Shown: one piece after another, positions 1-8,024 of the stretch
Layout of the letters: every line of letters starts with the position of its first letter
Numbering within the stretch: position 1 is the first letter of the stretch
IMG/VR virus record: IMGVR_UViG_3300042317_001568
Location: 1-64,000 of that record
Source of the DNA: a virus
DNA length: 64,000 bases
Reading direction: 5' to 3' (one strand)
Translations under genes and position numbers: made by a program
The notes under the pieces: model-generated
The model's input: the letters and a program-made list of their open reading frames with translations, nothing else
Told to the model about the DNA's origin: nothing
The model's database searches: none

Positions 1-1011
1 GGGGGGGGGGGGGTGGGGGGGGGGGGTGGGGGGTGGGGCGGCGGATGGTATTGGGGTTGGGGAGGCCTTGCCCCTAACGAAGAAAACAAATCGTGCACGC
101 CGGTAATTCGCTGGAAAGAAGATTTTTACCGCAAATGGTTTTGCGGCTCAGAGTGTTATGTCTACATGTCGTGGGCCTACGATAGCTGCTCGACACCGTG
201 GGGCGAGTATGAGGTCGTGGAAGCAGGCGAGGCGTGCAACAACAGATTTCGTGGTTGCTGCGCTAGCGCGCCTTCTAATCCGTGCGACTGCGTGTCTAAT
301 TGTTATGGCTGCGGTCCCTGCGGCGGCTCGTGGTACGGCTGGGGCTGGGGCGGCGGCTATTGGGGCGGCGGATGGTGGGGTTGGGGTGGTAATACTTTTG
401 GCTGTCATTGTTACGAAAACACGGGCGAAAAAGAAGAAGGGCGCTGGGTGGATTGTTCGTCAGGTTGCGGCAGCGGGTGTCCTCCGTGCTGGTATGGGTA
501 CGTGGGCGGTTATGACATTTGGCAGGCTAAATACGGTTCGTGCTACAAGGGCAGCACAAATTCAAGTGTAGCGCGGCTGATCATGTGGGACTGCGAGTCG
601 GGCACATGGAAAAACGTCACAGAAGAAGCGTATGAAATTGTGCCCGGCACCGCCGCGGGCCCGGGTCAGTGGATAGGTTTTTTCAAAACAACCACCGGCC
701 CTGACGATGAAGGCTTTTACACCTGCGAAATGGCGCCGGAAGAAGAATGGGGCGGGCGCTGGAAAATGGAAATTGCCGACGGAGGTATTAAAACCTCGAA
801 TCAATATCGCCCGGGCTACTATACATGCGAGCAATGCGGCTCTAACCCAGATTGTAATCCGTACTGGGGCGACAATCCGTGCGGCTACTGTTGCGGAGAC
901 TGCCAGCCTATTACGTACTGCGCGTGGCCTGCAGAGTGTTCGCCGCGGGTCAAAGAAATTTCCGAATATCCTGTTACGTGCCCCGAAGAACCAAGCGGCC
1001 CTGATTGTTAG
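1..1011 (+). CDS. Gly/Trp/Cys-rich probable surface protein (5' end outside window or in G-run)
   Basis: The frame is open from base 1, so the gene probably starts upstream; a GTG lies at 13. The first 50 bases are almost pure G and encode poly-Gly. About 330 residues follow, with two Gly/Trp-rich blocks (near residues 1-18 and 105-127) and many Cys, often as CxxC or CC pairs. The C-terminal third looks like a compact Cys-rich domain. No catalytic motif or membrane segment is seen. The composition suggests a disulfide-stabilised extracellular or tail-fibre type protein, and the next gene is also Cys-rich and repeat-containing. Function is not recognised. The G-run could be a sequencing artefact. 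Confidence 0.6.
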   Translation, partial: GGGGVGGGGGGWGGGWYWGWGGLAPNEENKSCTPVIRWKEDFYRKWFCGSECYVYMSWAYDSCSTPWGEYEVVEAGEACNNRFRGCCASAPSNPCDCVSNCYGCGPCGGSWYGWGWGGGYWGGGWWGWGGNTFGCHCYENTGEKEEGRWVDCSSGCGSGCPPCWYGYVGGYDIWQAKYGSCYKGSTNSSVARLIMWDCESGTWKNVTEEAYEIVPGTAAGPGQWIGFFKTTTGPDDEGFYTCEMAPEEEWGGRWKMEIADGGIKTSNQYRPGYYTCEQCGSNPDCNPYWGDNPCGYCCGDCQPITYCAWPAECSPRVKEISEYPVTCPEEPSGPDC

Positions 1012-1020
1012 TGTGCAACT

Positions 1021-1881
1021 ATGCCTGACTGCAACTATTCAGCGTGCAATCCCTGTGGCCCGATGCCGTCGTGGAAAGACCCGCCAGCAGACAAAAGCGT
1101 TGACTGCGAAGATTTAACAGAAGAAGATACGGGCGAAGAGCCTGAGCTAGAGTACGACAACTACGTGACTGATCCGGAAGATTGCCACATTGAAGGTAGC
1201 GTCACACCAGAGGTCACTGAATCATACGGCCCGTGTGGCGGTCAAATCATCAAAATTTGGAAGTTCGAAGAAGACTGCGCAAAGGCCACCAATCCAAACG
1301 ACCGGAAAATGGAGCATGTGCAAATCATTACGGTTAATTACTCAGATAATCCTGAGTGGGTAGAGCCCCCAGCAGATTTGGAACTTGGGTGTGTTGCTGG
1401 GCTGGAGTACATTGAAGACGGTCCGCAAGAATTGTCGTATGAGAACCACGCGGAGGGCGATGTAGACGGTTGTCGGGTATCTGGCACGGCGACTGGCTAC
1501 ATTTGCGCGGCTGTCGGGTACTGCTCCGGCATGATCACTCAAACGTGGACTGCCGACGACGAGTGCCGGCGTGTAATTGATCATACGCAAATTGTTACGA
1601 CGACGGCTGCCACGCAAGCTTCGTGGGTAAACCCGCCGCCTTCTCAGGGCATGACGTGCACGCAGGCGTATTTAACAACGCTGCAGCCATTGTCGGCGTT
1701 TCGGTTGCAGTACAAAAACAACTTGCGCGGGCCGTGCAAAATCGAAGGCTACATGGAGCCAAGAATCGAGGTAAATGTGCAGAATTGTACGGGAACTATT
1801 ACGCGGACATGGGAATTTACCGACCTTTGCCTGCGGACAATTACGCATGTGCAGGTGCTGACCGTCACTCCCGACGTTTGA
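1021..1881 (+). CDS. HYR-like repeat protein, probable tail/adhesin component
   Basis: 286 residues. Three repeats of about 80 residues each carry a C-x-G/E-x-G segment followed by G-x-I-x-x-x-W-x-F/A-x-D/E-x-C and end in HxQIxTV (near residues 60-110, 155-200 and 235-283). Repeats of this CxGTITRTW...D.C kind are typical of HYR-like beta-sandwich domains of bacterial cell-surface proteins. Linkers are Pro-rich (WVxPPxxL). It begins 10 bases after the preceding Cys-rich gene, so the two probably form one unit. An extracellular or virion adhesive role is inferred from fold type only. No signal peptide is seen, which fits a virion protein. Confidence 0.65.
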   Translation: MPDCNYSACNPCGPMPSWKDPPADKSVDCEDLTEEDTGEEPELEYDNYVTDPEDCHIEGSVTPEVTESYGPCGGQIIKIWKFEEDCAKATNPNDRKMEHVQIITVNYSDNPEWVEPPADLELGCVAGLEYIEDGPQELSYENHAEGDVDGCRVSGTATGYICAAVGYCSGMITQTWTADDECRRVIDHTQIVTTTAATQASWVNPPPSQGMTCTQAYLTTLQPLSAFRLQYKNNLRGPCKIEGYMEPRIEVNVQNCTGTITRTWEFTDLCLRTITHVQVLTVTPDV

Positions 1882-1945
1882 TTTTGATTGCTTGATGCTG
1901 CACTTGCTGTCGGCTATGATGCCCGCGAACAAGCGGAGCGCAAGC

Positions 1946-2590
1946 GTGGCAAAACTCTATTTCCGGCACGGCACTGTAGGCAGCGCAAAGACGTTAAATC
2001 TTCTTGCTGTAGCGCACAACTACCGACAGCAAGGCAAACAAGTTCTGCTGCTCAAGCCGGAGTTTGACACGCGCTTCGGCGTTGGGGTGATTCAGACCCG
2101 GGCTGGTATTTCTATGCCGGCTGACGTCATTGTGGGTGACACGCTTAAAGTGCCAGATTTGACACATATCGTGTGTATTCTGGTGGATGAGTGCCAGTTC
2201 TTGCACCATACGCATATCGACCGTCTGCGGGAGATTACGAACACTCACGATATCCCTGTCATCTGCTACGGCCTGCGCACAGACTTCCGCACGAACCTGT
2301 TTCCAGCCGCCCGACGCTTATTTGAACTGGCTGATAGCATTGAAGAGGTCAAAACCACGTGCAATTACTGCTTGCGAAAAGCCATCTTCAACCTTAAACT
2401 ACTCGACGGTAAGCCAACCCTCAGCGGGCCATCTGCAGAATTAGGCTGTGAAGAAAAATACCTTCCTGTCTGTGCGGACTGTTTTGATGAACACCATCTT
2501 AATGCCGGCAATGTTAGTAGCTGGAACTCTACTGTTAGCCGACGCAGCGCCTGTAACTGCGGAAGCGGCAGTTGCTGCTGTAAAAAGTGA
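1946..2590 (+). CDS. tdk: Thymidine kinase, type II
   Basis: Phosphorylates thymidine to dTMP with ATP, a common nucleotide-salvage function in large phages. The N-terminus reads AKLYFRHGTVGSAKT, the glycine-rich P-loop region of type II thymidine kinases, followed by LNLLAVAHNYRQQGKQVL. The Walker B-like VDECQF is near residue 80. A structural zinc site is formed by CNYC (about 138-141) and VCADC (about 174-178), with the lasso region between. GTG 1946 is chosen because family members start right before (A)KLYFR and AGCGGAG lies about 8 bases upstream; an earlier TTG/ATG at 1892/1895 would add an atypical tail. The C-terminus ends in an unusual Cys-rich run. About 100 bases overlap the next gene. 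Confidence 0.88.
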   Translation: MAKLYFRHGTVGSAKTLNLLAVAHNYRQQGKQVLLLKPEFDTRFGVGVIQTRAGISMPADVIVGDTLKVPDLTHIVCILVDECQFLHHTHIDRLREITNTHDIPVICYGLRTDFRTNLFPAARRLFELADSIEEVKTTCNYCLRKAIFNLKLLDGKPTLSGPSAELGCEEKYLPVCADCFDEHHLNAGNVSSWNSTVSRRSACNCGSGSCCCKK

Positions 2591-3038
2591 TCCGTCGGCG
2601 TCCCTGTGTTTTGCGATTACGTTTAGCGTGTGCGCCGCGATGCTCGCTATTGTTTTTGGCTTTATGACATTTGATGAAATAGCCAAGGTCCGCGCGCTAA
2701 AAAAGAAAAACGCGGATATCGAAGAACGCTATCGCCAAGTGCGCGCAGATATGTTGCAAGAGCTCGACCGCCGGCACCAAGCGGAGCAGGTTATTCGCGC
2801 TGCTATGCCCGCGGCTACAACGACGACTGCCTCAGCGGCTTTTCCTGTGACGTATGCTGTTAGCTCTACTTTTCCGCCGGGCACGTCAAGTAACGTTTTT
2901 CCATTACCGTTGACCAACATCGGCAACATCACGCTCCGTGCTTCAGATAGTCAATCAGCGGCTCCCACACCACCGCCGCACGACCAGAATCATTTTGAAC
3001 GTATTGCCGTGCCCCGCCGTTTTATACGCCTTGACTGA
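2487..3038 (+). CDS. Hypothetical two-helix membrane protein with coiled coil
   Basis: About 183 residues from ATG 2487; other starts (2448, 2502) are possible and no clear Shine-Dalgarno decides. Two hydrophobic segments (near residues 5-22 and 38-60) are followed by a charged helical stretch of roughly 55 residues likely to form a coiled coil, then a Ser/Thr/Pro-rich tail. The start lies inside the thymidine kinase gene in another frame, an unusually long overlap for this genome, so either the kinase C-terminus or this N-terminus could be misassigned. Function not recognised. Confidence 0.55.
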   Translation: MNTILMPAMLVAGTLLLADAAPVTAEAAVAAVKSDPSASLCFAITFSVCAAMLAIVFGFMTFDEIAKVRALKKKNADIEERYRQVRADMLQELDRRHQAEQVIRAAMPAATTTTASAAFPVTYAVSSTFPPGTSSNVFPLPLTNIGNITLRASDSQSAAPTPPPHDQNHFERIAVPRRFIRLD

Positions 3039-3047
3039 GGAGATTTC

Positions 3048-3233
3048 ATGGCAGGTCAGTATGTCACTGTTTCTTTTGGACCAGAAGAAAAGTATTCGTT
3101 ATTTATTCCCGTCACAGCAGAAAACCAAGAACAGCTTGCGACGCAGTTAAAAAAAGCTGCGGTGACAGTTAAAACGATAGCTGCGGCATCCGCGGCGCCG
3201 CAGCAACGCGTGTTCGATTTTTGCACTAAGTAA
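3048..3233 (+). CDS. Small hypothetical protein
   Basis: 61 residues with a good ribosome site (GAGGAG, 6 bases before ATG). It lies 10 bases after the previous stop and 13 bases before the glycosyltransferase. The N-terminal half looks beta-rich (QYVTVSFGPEEKYSLFIPV) and the rest is Ala/Lys-rich and helical. No recognised family. Confidence 0.6.
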   Translation: MAGQYVTVSFGPEEKYSLFIPVTAENQEQLATQLKKAAVTVKTIAAASAAPQQRVFDFCTK

Positions 3234-3246
3234 TTAGGTATTTCGC

Positions 3247-4362
3247 ATGGACGCCAAACCTACGCTGCACCTTATTGGTATCTTTCACACGATTCACAAT
3301 CAGGAGTATTCGCATTGCGCGTTTACTGGTAAAGCGCTGCGTTTCTCCAAGATGATGCGGGCCTATGGCTACAACGTCATTGAGTATGCCAACGAGGGCA
3401 GCGAAAGCGAAGCCAATGAAAAAGTCGTCATGCTGCGCTCTGACGAATTTCAAACAATGCTGGGCCGCACATCCAAAACAGCGTTCCACGGTGACCACGC
3501 GTCTACAGGGACTAAGCATCACAGTAAGTTTGAAGAGCGCTTAATCCCCGAATTAAAGAAACGCGTTCAGCCAAGAGACATTATTTGCCACCCGTTTGGC
3601 CACTCTCACGCGTCTGCCTGCAATGAGTTCCAGAAACATCTGCATTGCGAGACCGGCATCGGGTATCCTACGACCATGCCGGGAACAATGAAGATTTTCG
3701 AGAGCTACGCGTGGCGGCACTTTCATTGCGGCAAAGATAATCGGCAGGGCACAAACTACGAGTGGGTAATCCCGAACTACTTTGAAATTGACGACTGGGA
3801 CCCGCAGTACGAACCCGGCAAATACATTGCGTTTATGGGGCGCATCACAGAGTCCAAGGGCCTGCCCACGATTAGCGAGCTCGCCAAGTATGTAGATAAA
3901 AAAATCATCCTGTGCGGGCAGGGCGACCATAAGACCTACATGCGCCCGAACATCGAATACTGGGGCCCGCTTGAAGGCCGGCAGCGCAGTATGTTTATTG
4001 GTAATGCAATCTGTTCGCTTATGCCCACGACGTTTATTGAGCCCTTCGGTGGTTCTGGGGTTGAAGGCATGCTATGTGGCACGCCGTTGATTGCGTCGGA
4101 TTACGGCGCGTTTACAGAGACCGTGCTGGAGGGTGTGACCGGATATAGATGCAAAACCTTGTGGGATTGGATAGAAGCTATCGAACGCGTCGGCGAGCTA
4201 GACCGCAAAGTTATTGCTGATCGTGCCCGCGCGACATATAGCCTGCAGGCGTGCGGCAAGAAGTATGACAAAGCTTTTACGCAAATGTCGCAACTACACG
4301 ATGACGGCTGGTACACGTTGCCCCCAAAATACCGAAAAGAACAGCTCCAAAAAAGCGCCTGA
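3247..4362 (+). CDS. Glycosyltransferase, GT-B fold (GT4-like)
   Basis: 371 residues. The C-terminal half carries the nucleotide-sugar binding signature EPFGGSGVEGMLCGTPLIAS (about residues 265-284), followed by YGAFTETV, as in GT4 retaining glycosyltransferases. KYIAFMGRITESKG (about 198-211) is the usual start of the C-terminal Rossmann domain. The N-terminal half has no signal peptide, so the enzyme should be cytosolic. It probably modifies phage DNA, a virion protein or a host surface sugar; the acceptor cannot be read from sequence. Two more glycosyltransferase-like genes are at 31.3-32.9 kb. A promoter-like element follows the stop. Confidence 0.85.
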   Translation: MDAKPTLHLIGIFHTIHNQEYSHCAFTGKALRFSKMMRAYGYNVIEYANEGSESEANEKVVMLRSDEFQTMLGRTSKTAFHGDHASTGTKHHSKFEERLIPELKKRVQPRDIICHPFGHSHASACNEFQKHLHCETGIGYPTTMPGTMKIFESYAWRHFHCGKDNRQGTNYEWVIPNYFEIDDWDPQYEPGKYIAFMGRITESKGLPTISELAKYVDKKIILCGQGDHKTYMRPNIEYWGPLEGRQRSMFIGNAICSLMPTTFIEPFGGSGVEGMLCGTPLIASDYGAFTETVLEGVTGYRCKTLWDWIEAIERVGELDRKVIADRARATYSLQACGKKYDKAFTQMSQLHDDGWYTLPPKYRKEQLQKSA

Positions 4363-4368
4363 TAATAG

Positions 4369-4402
4369 CTAAATTGCTGTTAAATACAGGGCATATTCAT
4401 TG
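4369..4402 (+). promoter_or_regulatory. Promoter-like element, copy A
   Basis: CTAAAT at 4369 and GGGCATATTCATTG with CATAT at 4392, exactly 23 bases apart. The central CAAA found in other copies is replaced here by TTAAAT. It lies in the gap between the glycosyltransferase and the small membrane gene at 4459, on the same strand. Confidence 0.6.
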
Positions 4403-4458
4403 GCCCCCGCAGTAGCGTATTGCGGGTTTTCGCCACCGCGTATTGGGAGGAAACTACT

Positions 4459-4638
4459 ATGTCCCCGCGGAGAATCATTGGTGAATGCGCGTTAGTGGTC
4501 GGCGTGCTCGGCGGAACGGTTGTCGGCTTTTTAGCCGGCAGTCATTTCGTCGAACCGCAGATACAACTCGTGTTCGCTTTTATCGGCATGGCTCTTGGTG
4601 GAGCTTTTGTCGATATATGCTTAAGAGGAGGACAGTGA
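4459..4638 (+). CDS. Small two-helix membrane protein
   Basis: 59 residues from ATG 4459, preceded by GGGAGGAAA. Two hydrophobic helices (about 8-27 and 33-52) with Gly-rich faces (GVLGGTVVGFLAG) make up most of the protein. Its stop overlaps the start of the next gene (TGATG), suggesting translational coupling. Promoter-like copy A lies just upstream. Function not recognised. Confidence 0.65.
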   Translation: MSPRRIIGECALVVGVLGGTVVGFLAGSHFVEPQIQLVFAFIGMALGGAFVDICLRGGQ

Positions 4639-5270
4639 TGTTTGCAAAGCTGTTGTTGATTGTCGTGTGCCTGACTGCCGTAGCTCACGGACAGAACCAG
4701 CCCACGCAGAAGGATATCGACCAGATGCGTGATTCGCTGGTCGCAAACTTCGACGCCCAGTCTCGCGAGGACGTCGATGCGATGATTGCGACGATCAGTC
4801 CGAAGGGTCAGCAGATGGCTGGCCCCACCGAGATGGCCGAGCTTCGGGAAGAATCCTTGAAACTCTTCGAGGAAACAAACCTGAAGCTACGGTTGGTCAG
4901 CCTGCACGTGTACGACTACTCGCCACCCAGCGTCAGCGGCTGCGCGTACGCCGACGTCGTGCAGCTCACGCTGCCGTCGGAGCATTCGTACGCGGACTTG
5001 GAGGAGTACCCGGCCGACATGAGCTCGCTCTGGCGGCACCACTCGGGGGCCTTGCCCACATCGCAGCTGGTGAAGTATGTTCTTCGGTTCGACTACGACC
5101 CGAAGGACCGCACGTGGAAACCGACGCGGATCGTGGAGCCGCCGAAGCCCGTGAGCAACTGGCCTGAGAACACTCAGGAAGTGATGCACGGCAAAGTGGC
5201 GGACCCGACAAGTCGGACCGGGGTGTGTTCAAACGGCAGATGTTCGAACAGGCTTACCAACAACCGGTAA
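4638..5270 (+). CDS. Secreted NTF2-like protein
   Basis: 210 residues. The first 18 form a classic signal peptide ending AVAHG before QNQPTQ. The following region (QMRDSLVANFDAQSREDVDA..., then a beta-rich part VSLHVYDYSPPSV...ADVVQLTL) reads like the alpha + beta cone of NTF2/SnoaL-like domains, which bind small molecules or serve as scaffolds. Third codon positions are strongly G/C, unlike the neighbouring genes, suggesting recent acquisition. It is probably exported to the host periplasm or surface. Ligand or activity cannot be inferred. Confidence 0.55.
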   Translation: MFAKLLLIVVCLTAVAHGQNQPTQKDIDQMRDSLVANFDAQSREDVDAMIATISPKGQQMAGPTEMAELREESLKLFEETNLKLRLVSLHVYDYSPPSVSGCAYADVVQLTLPSEHSYADLEEYPADMSSLWRHHSGALPTSQLVKYVLRFDYDPKDRTWKPTRIVEPPKPVSNWPENTQEVMHGKVADPTSRTGVCSNGRCSNRLTNNR

Positions 5271-5314
5271 GCGGTCGACTGGGCGACCTAAAATAGGACT
5301 TAAGCCTAGTGCGT

Positions 5315-5336
5315 GGGGAGCGCTAATCCGCTCCCC
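5315..5336 (+). terminator. GC-rich hairpin after NTF2-like gene
   Basis: GGGGAGC and GCTCCCC form a perfect 7-bp stem with an 8-base loop 45 bases after the preceding stop. There is no T-run, so it may be an RNA 3'-end stabiliser rather than an intrinsic terminator. The rest of 5271-5530 shows no gene; it leads into the tRNA-Lys. Confidence 0.4.
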
Positions 5337-5530
5337 GATGTCTGCGTTCATAGTCGTTCATGATTGGCTGTGGCGTGGGTTATTGACACTCCTCGGCCTG
5401 CGTATGCCAACAGCCCTGCAAGGCTGCAAAAATACGTAGGCAGGCACGCCTGTGGTTGCAGCCGCAGTTTGGAAAGTCGCGCGCGTTATCGGGTTTCTCG
5501 GTGACGAAGTGTGGCGGCAGTGTCAGTCTC

Positions 5531-5604
5531 GCCCCTTTAGCTCAGTTGGTTAGAGCATCGGACTTTTAATCCGTTGGTCCTAGGTTCGAATCCTAGAAGG
5601 GGCA
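5531..5604 (+). tRNA. tRNA-Lys (anticodon TTT)
   Basis: Perfect 7-bp acceptor stem GCCCCTT/AAGGGGC with discriminator A, D-arm TAGCTCAGTTGGTTAGAGC, anticodon loop CTTTTAA, T-arm loop TTCGAAT. CCA is not encoded. Confidence 0.96.
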
Positions 5605-5642
5605 ATGGTTCAGTTGTTTTTTCACATCAAGGAGGGCGTGAA

Positions 5643-5852
5643 ATGAACTGGTTAATTATGTTGCTGATGTCGATCGTTGTGCCGGTCGTCCAGCCTGTCG
5701 TTCAGCAAGGAGTGCAGAACGTTCAGGTCCGCGTTGCGCAACGCATGCAACAACAGGCGGTCAAGCCCGTACAGCCCGCGGTCGTTTTTCATAACGGTCA
5801 GTGGTGGAAGTACGAGCAGGGCCAATGGTGGGTGTGGCAGGAACGCAGATGA
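5643..5852 (+). CDS. Small membrane-anchored Gln/Val-rich protein
   Basis: 69 residues from ATG 5643, 8 bases after AAGGAGGG and about 40 bases after tRNA-Lys. One N-terminal hydrophobic helix (NWLIMLLMSIVVPVV) is followed by a Gln/Val-rich stretch and a Trp-rich tail with the near repeats GQWWKY and GQWWVW. Its stop overlaps the next start (ATGA). Probably inner-membrane anchored. Function not recognised. Confidence 0.6.
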   Translation: MNWLIMLLMSIVVPVVQPVVQQGVQNVQVRVAQRMQQQAVKPVQPAVVFHNGQWWKYEQGQWWVWQERR

Positions 5853-6133
5853 CGAACTTTGAGTATCCGGTGGAAGAGTGGTTCACCGGACAGTACGCAG
5901 ACATCCCAATCCATATGCAGGAGACGATCAAACGGTACGTGATTGAAAAAGTCAGGCCGGGTGATTTTCTTTCTGCTATCATCACGAACGATCTCCGCGG
6001 CGCCGTTAACTACGCGGACGCCGACAACCTAGCCCGGATCAAGTTGTATGTGCAGTGGTTTTACAACCGCGCGCCAGCAATTTGCTCGGGTAGCAAGGAA
6101 GCGATGACCAACTGGCTTTCGGGTAACGCGTAA
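5849..6133 (+). CDS. Hypothetical protein
   Basis: 94 residues, starting at the ATGA overlap with the previous gene. Soluble, mixed alpha/beta, ending 8 bases before tRNA-Leu. The pattern EEWFTGQYADIPIHMQETIKRYVIEKVRPGDFL... followed by ALxxAD-like NYADADNLARI is helical and reminiscent of small host-like proteins, but I do not recognise a named family. Confidence 0.6.
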   Translation: MTNFEYPVEEWFTGQYADIPIHMQETIKRYVIEKVRPGDFLSAIITNDLRGAVNYADADNLARIKLYVQWFYNRAPAICSGSKEAMTNWLSGNA

Positions 6134-6140
6134 ACCCGTC

Positions 6141-6225
6141 GGGGTTGTGGCGAAATGGCAGACGCAGCGGACTTAAAATCCGCTGGGAAGTAATTCCCGT
6201 GTGGGTTCGAGTCCCACCTCCCCCA
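6141..6225 (+). tRNA. tRNA-Leu (anticodon TAA)
   Basis: 85 nt with the long variable arm expected for Leu (GGGAAGTAATTCCC), anticodon loop CTTAAAA in stem GCGGA/TCCGC, and T-arm GTGGG-TTCGAGT-CCCAC. The acceptor stem GGGGTTG/CTCCCCC has two mismatches next to its inner end (positions 5-68 and 6-67), so it may be weakened. CCA is not encoded. Confidence 0.85.
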
Positions 6226-6244
6226 ATGATGATGACGATACACC

Positions 6245-6329
6245 GAAGTCGCCGGTCTTGTGTTCTGCAGTTTACTTCCTGACCTGCGGAACACGAGCGT
6301 ACGTTGCGCTCGCCGGCGATTTCTTTTTT
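6245..6329 (+). terminator. Long branched hairpin with T6 after tRNA-Leu
   Basis: An 11-bp stem, GAAGTCGCCGG (6245) with CCGGCGATTTC (6313), is followed by TTTTTT. Inside it CTTGTGTTC pairs with GAACACGAG. Position and T-run suggest termination of the tRNA transcript just before the gene at 6344. Confidence 0.6.
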
Positions 6330-6343
6330 CTATTGGAGCTCCC

Positions 6344-6598
6344 ATGAACAAGTGTCCGGAATGCAATGCCAGCCTCGACGGCGGCGGGATTTTTGAGACC
6401 TTGCGACCACAAGACTGGTGCGCACACATGGACGACGACGAATTGCGCAAATATGTGGAAGACCACTACGGCGCCGTCGATGCGCGATTCAGCCGGGTTA
6501 TTGGTGTCGAGTACCGCGGGCGTTACGACGGTGTGTGGGAATGGCGTTGCCCTGACTGTGCGGCAACGTGGCCTAGATTCGCGGAAGGGAAACGATGA
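6344..6598 (+). CDS. Small zinc-ribbon protein
   Basis: 84 residues from ATG 6344 (TTGGAG upstream). CPEC at residues 4-7 and CPDC near 72-75 are the two knuckles of a probable zinc ribbon, separated by an acidic helical insert. It overlaps the next gene by ATGA, and that gene also has CxxC pairs. Several such tiny zinc proteins occur in this window (8585, 15806, 25267, 44584). A nucleic-acid or protein-binding role is plausible but not shown. Confidence 0.65.
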   Translation: MNKCPECNASLDGGGIFETLRPQDWCAHMDDDELRKYVEDHYGAVDARFSRVIGVEYRGRYDGVWEWRCPDCAATWPRFAEGKR

Positions 6599-6894
6599 GT
6601 TTTTTACACCAGAAATACGCGTTTCGAGAAGGGTGCTGTACGACCACGCTGGTCGACGCAGAAACTACGCGCAACACGCTGCGTGTTGATGGCCCGTGTT
6701 TTTACTGCAAAGAGCCGCAATCTGTCACGGTTCCGGCGGAAGCGCTTATTCGGTTTGGGCAGGGCGATTTCGCTCAAAACTGTTTTCCAAACCTAACCCC
6801 GGGACAGCGCGAGTTCTTGATATCCGGGATTTGTGACCCGTGCTGGGATCAGATGTTTGGAGCCGATGAAGAAGATGAGGAACCTGACGCCTAG
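6595..6894 (+). CDS. Small protein with two CxxC motifs
   Basis: 99 residues, ATGA-coupled to the preceding zinc-ribbon gene. CFYC (about 35-38) and CDPC (about 80-83) could bind one zinc ion. The C-terminus is highly acidic (EEDEEPDA). Function not recognised; co-translation with the preceding protein suggests a related role. Confidence 0.65.
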   Translation: MSFLHQKYAFREGCCTTTLVDAETTRNTLRVDGPCFYCKEPQSVTVPAEALIRFGQGDFAQNCFPNLTPGQREFLISGICDPCWDQMFGADEEDEEPDA

Positions 6895-6903
6895 GAGATC
6901 GAC

Positions 6904-7281
6904 ATGGCAGAGGAAGAAACAGTTGATCGGTTTGGATGGCGCAATTCCCACAAAGACTCGCCTGCAATGGGGCAGGAAGTCTACTATTTCGGTCCCAACA
7001 TAGGGATCGGAATCGGTCGGTACTCATACGAGGAAAACCGGTCATTTCGGCCGTATTCTTACGATGAAGCCGGCGTAAAAGTATATGACGACAAAGAGGT
7101 CGGGCTTTGTCCGCACATATTTACCAACAATAAATGGGGCGTGGTGGACGCGTGCGACGCCCCGCGATGGCAACCGTATGACCCAGAACGCGCCAAAAGC
7201 TGGTCGCCTATGCCGCCAGTCGGATATATCCGTCAAATCGTGCACGATCTCGACGCAATAACATATGTCGACGAGAAGTAA
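6904..7281 (+). CDS. Hypothetical protein
   Basis: 125 residues, TAGGAG 7 bases before ATG. Soluble and aromatic-rich (YYFGPNIGIGIGRYSYEENRSFRPYSY), with a central part (CPHIFTNNKWGVVDACDAPRW) that could be a small beta-barrel. No domain recognised. It lies in a run of same-strand small genes between tRNA-Leu and tRNA-Val. Confidence 0.6.
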   Translation: MAEEETVDRFGWRNSHKDSPAMGQEVYYFGPNIGIGIGRYSYEENRSFRPYSYDEAGVKVYDDKEVGLCPHIFTNNKWGVVDACDAPRWQPYDPERAKSWSPMPPVGYIRQIVHDLDAITYVDEK

Positions 7282-7299
7282 CAACAGAAAGAAGGTAAG

Positions 7300-7494
7300 A
7301 TGCCAGAAAATGTTTTTCTTTTTCAGCTGTTAACAGCGGCTGAAAAAAATATGCGCGAGGCTCTGGAGCCTTTGCAGAGTTTCGAGGCCGATGCTAAACA
7401 AAAAGATTCGCCGGCTGCGGTTCGTGGAAGGATCGCAGCAGACGCGATACGCGCGGCGTTGTTCGCGTTGCAGACAGTCAAGGCGGGAGCATGA
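7300..7494 (+). CDS. Small helical protein
   Basis: 64 residues after AGAAGGTAAG. Almost entirely predicted helix, Ala-rich, with no Cys and no membrane segment. It ends 4 bases before tRNA-Val. Function not recognised. Confidence 0.55.
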   Translation: MPENVFLFQLLTAAEKNMREALEPLQSFEADAKQKDSPAAVRGRIAADAIRAALFALQTVKAGA

Positions 7495-7498
7495 ACAA

Positions 7499-7572
7499 AG
7501 CCGCATAGCTCAATTGGTCAGAGCACCTCGTTTACACCGAGGGGGTTGGGGGTTCGAGTCCCTCTGCGGCTA
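7499..7572 (+). tRNA. tRNA-Val (anticodon TAC)
   Basis: Acceptor AGCCGCA/TGCGGCT, D-arm TAGCTCAATTGGTCAGAGC, anticodon loop TTTACAC in stem CCTCG/CGAGG, T-loop TTCGAGT, discriminator A. Confidence 0.95.
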
Positions 7573-7639
7573 TTAAACCCGGTGTGGGGCGCATCACGTG
7601 TTTTCAGGCACACCACTGAAAACAATCATGGAGGATTCT

Positions 7640-8017
7640 ATGGTCCGCAGTTTGCTGTGTCTGTTTTTGGTGGTGTCTGCCTTCACGGTCGAAGCAGCGC
7701 CACGGCGTCGTAGTTACACCTACACAACCCCGAGCACGTCATCGATGCCGCGCGTGTCAAGCTACACGTCAAGCTCGATGCCGGTTCATTCCAGTGGCGG
7801 CACTTCTTCCGCTCAGGGCGTTGCCGAGATGATGGCGTCTCGGGGCGTCATGCAGCATTTCGGAGGCAACTCCGGATATGAAGGGGTCGGCACCGGATCG
7901 ACGCCGGAACAGGCACTCGGCAATTGCTGCTATTCCAATAGCGGCATGGCTGTTGTTGATCAGGGCGTAGCCTGCGGCCGCAACGGCCGCTGGTACGCCT
8001 GCAAGCGTTACCGCTAG
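7640..8017 (+). CDS. Small secreted protein (YEGVG...NCC type)
   Basis: 125 residues from ATG 7640 (GGAGGA 9 bases upstream). A signal peptide (RSLLCLFLVVSAFTVEA) is followed by a Ser/Thr/Pro linker and a C-terminal block, GHFGG-like HFGGNSGYEGVGTGSTPEQAL then NCCYSNSG...RWYACKRYR. I associate this C-terminal block with small exported proteins common in planctomycetes; that is recollection, not a search. The paired Cys suggest a disulfide-bonded exported product. This gene is the main hint at host type. Confidence 0.65.
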   Translation: MVRSLLCLFLVVSAFTVEAAPRRRSYTYTTPSTSSMPRVSSYTSSSMPVHSSGGTSSAQGVAEMMASRGVMQHFGGNSGYEGVGTGSTPEQALGNCCYSNSGMAVVDQGVACGRNGRWYACKRYR

Positions 8018-8024
8018 GCCCACT

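Noticed and set aside
5391-5425. TTGACA box before tRNA-Lys as sigma70 promoter
   Set aside because: No acceptable -10 box at 16-18 bases.
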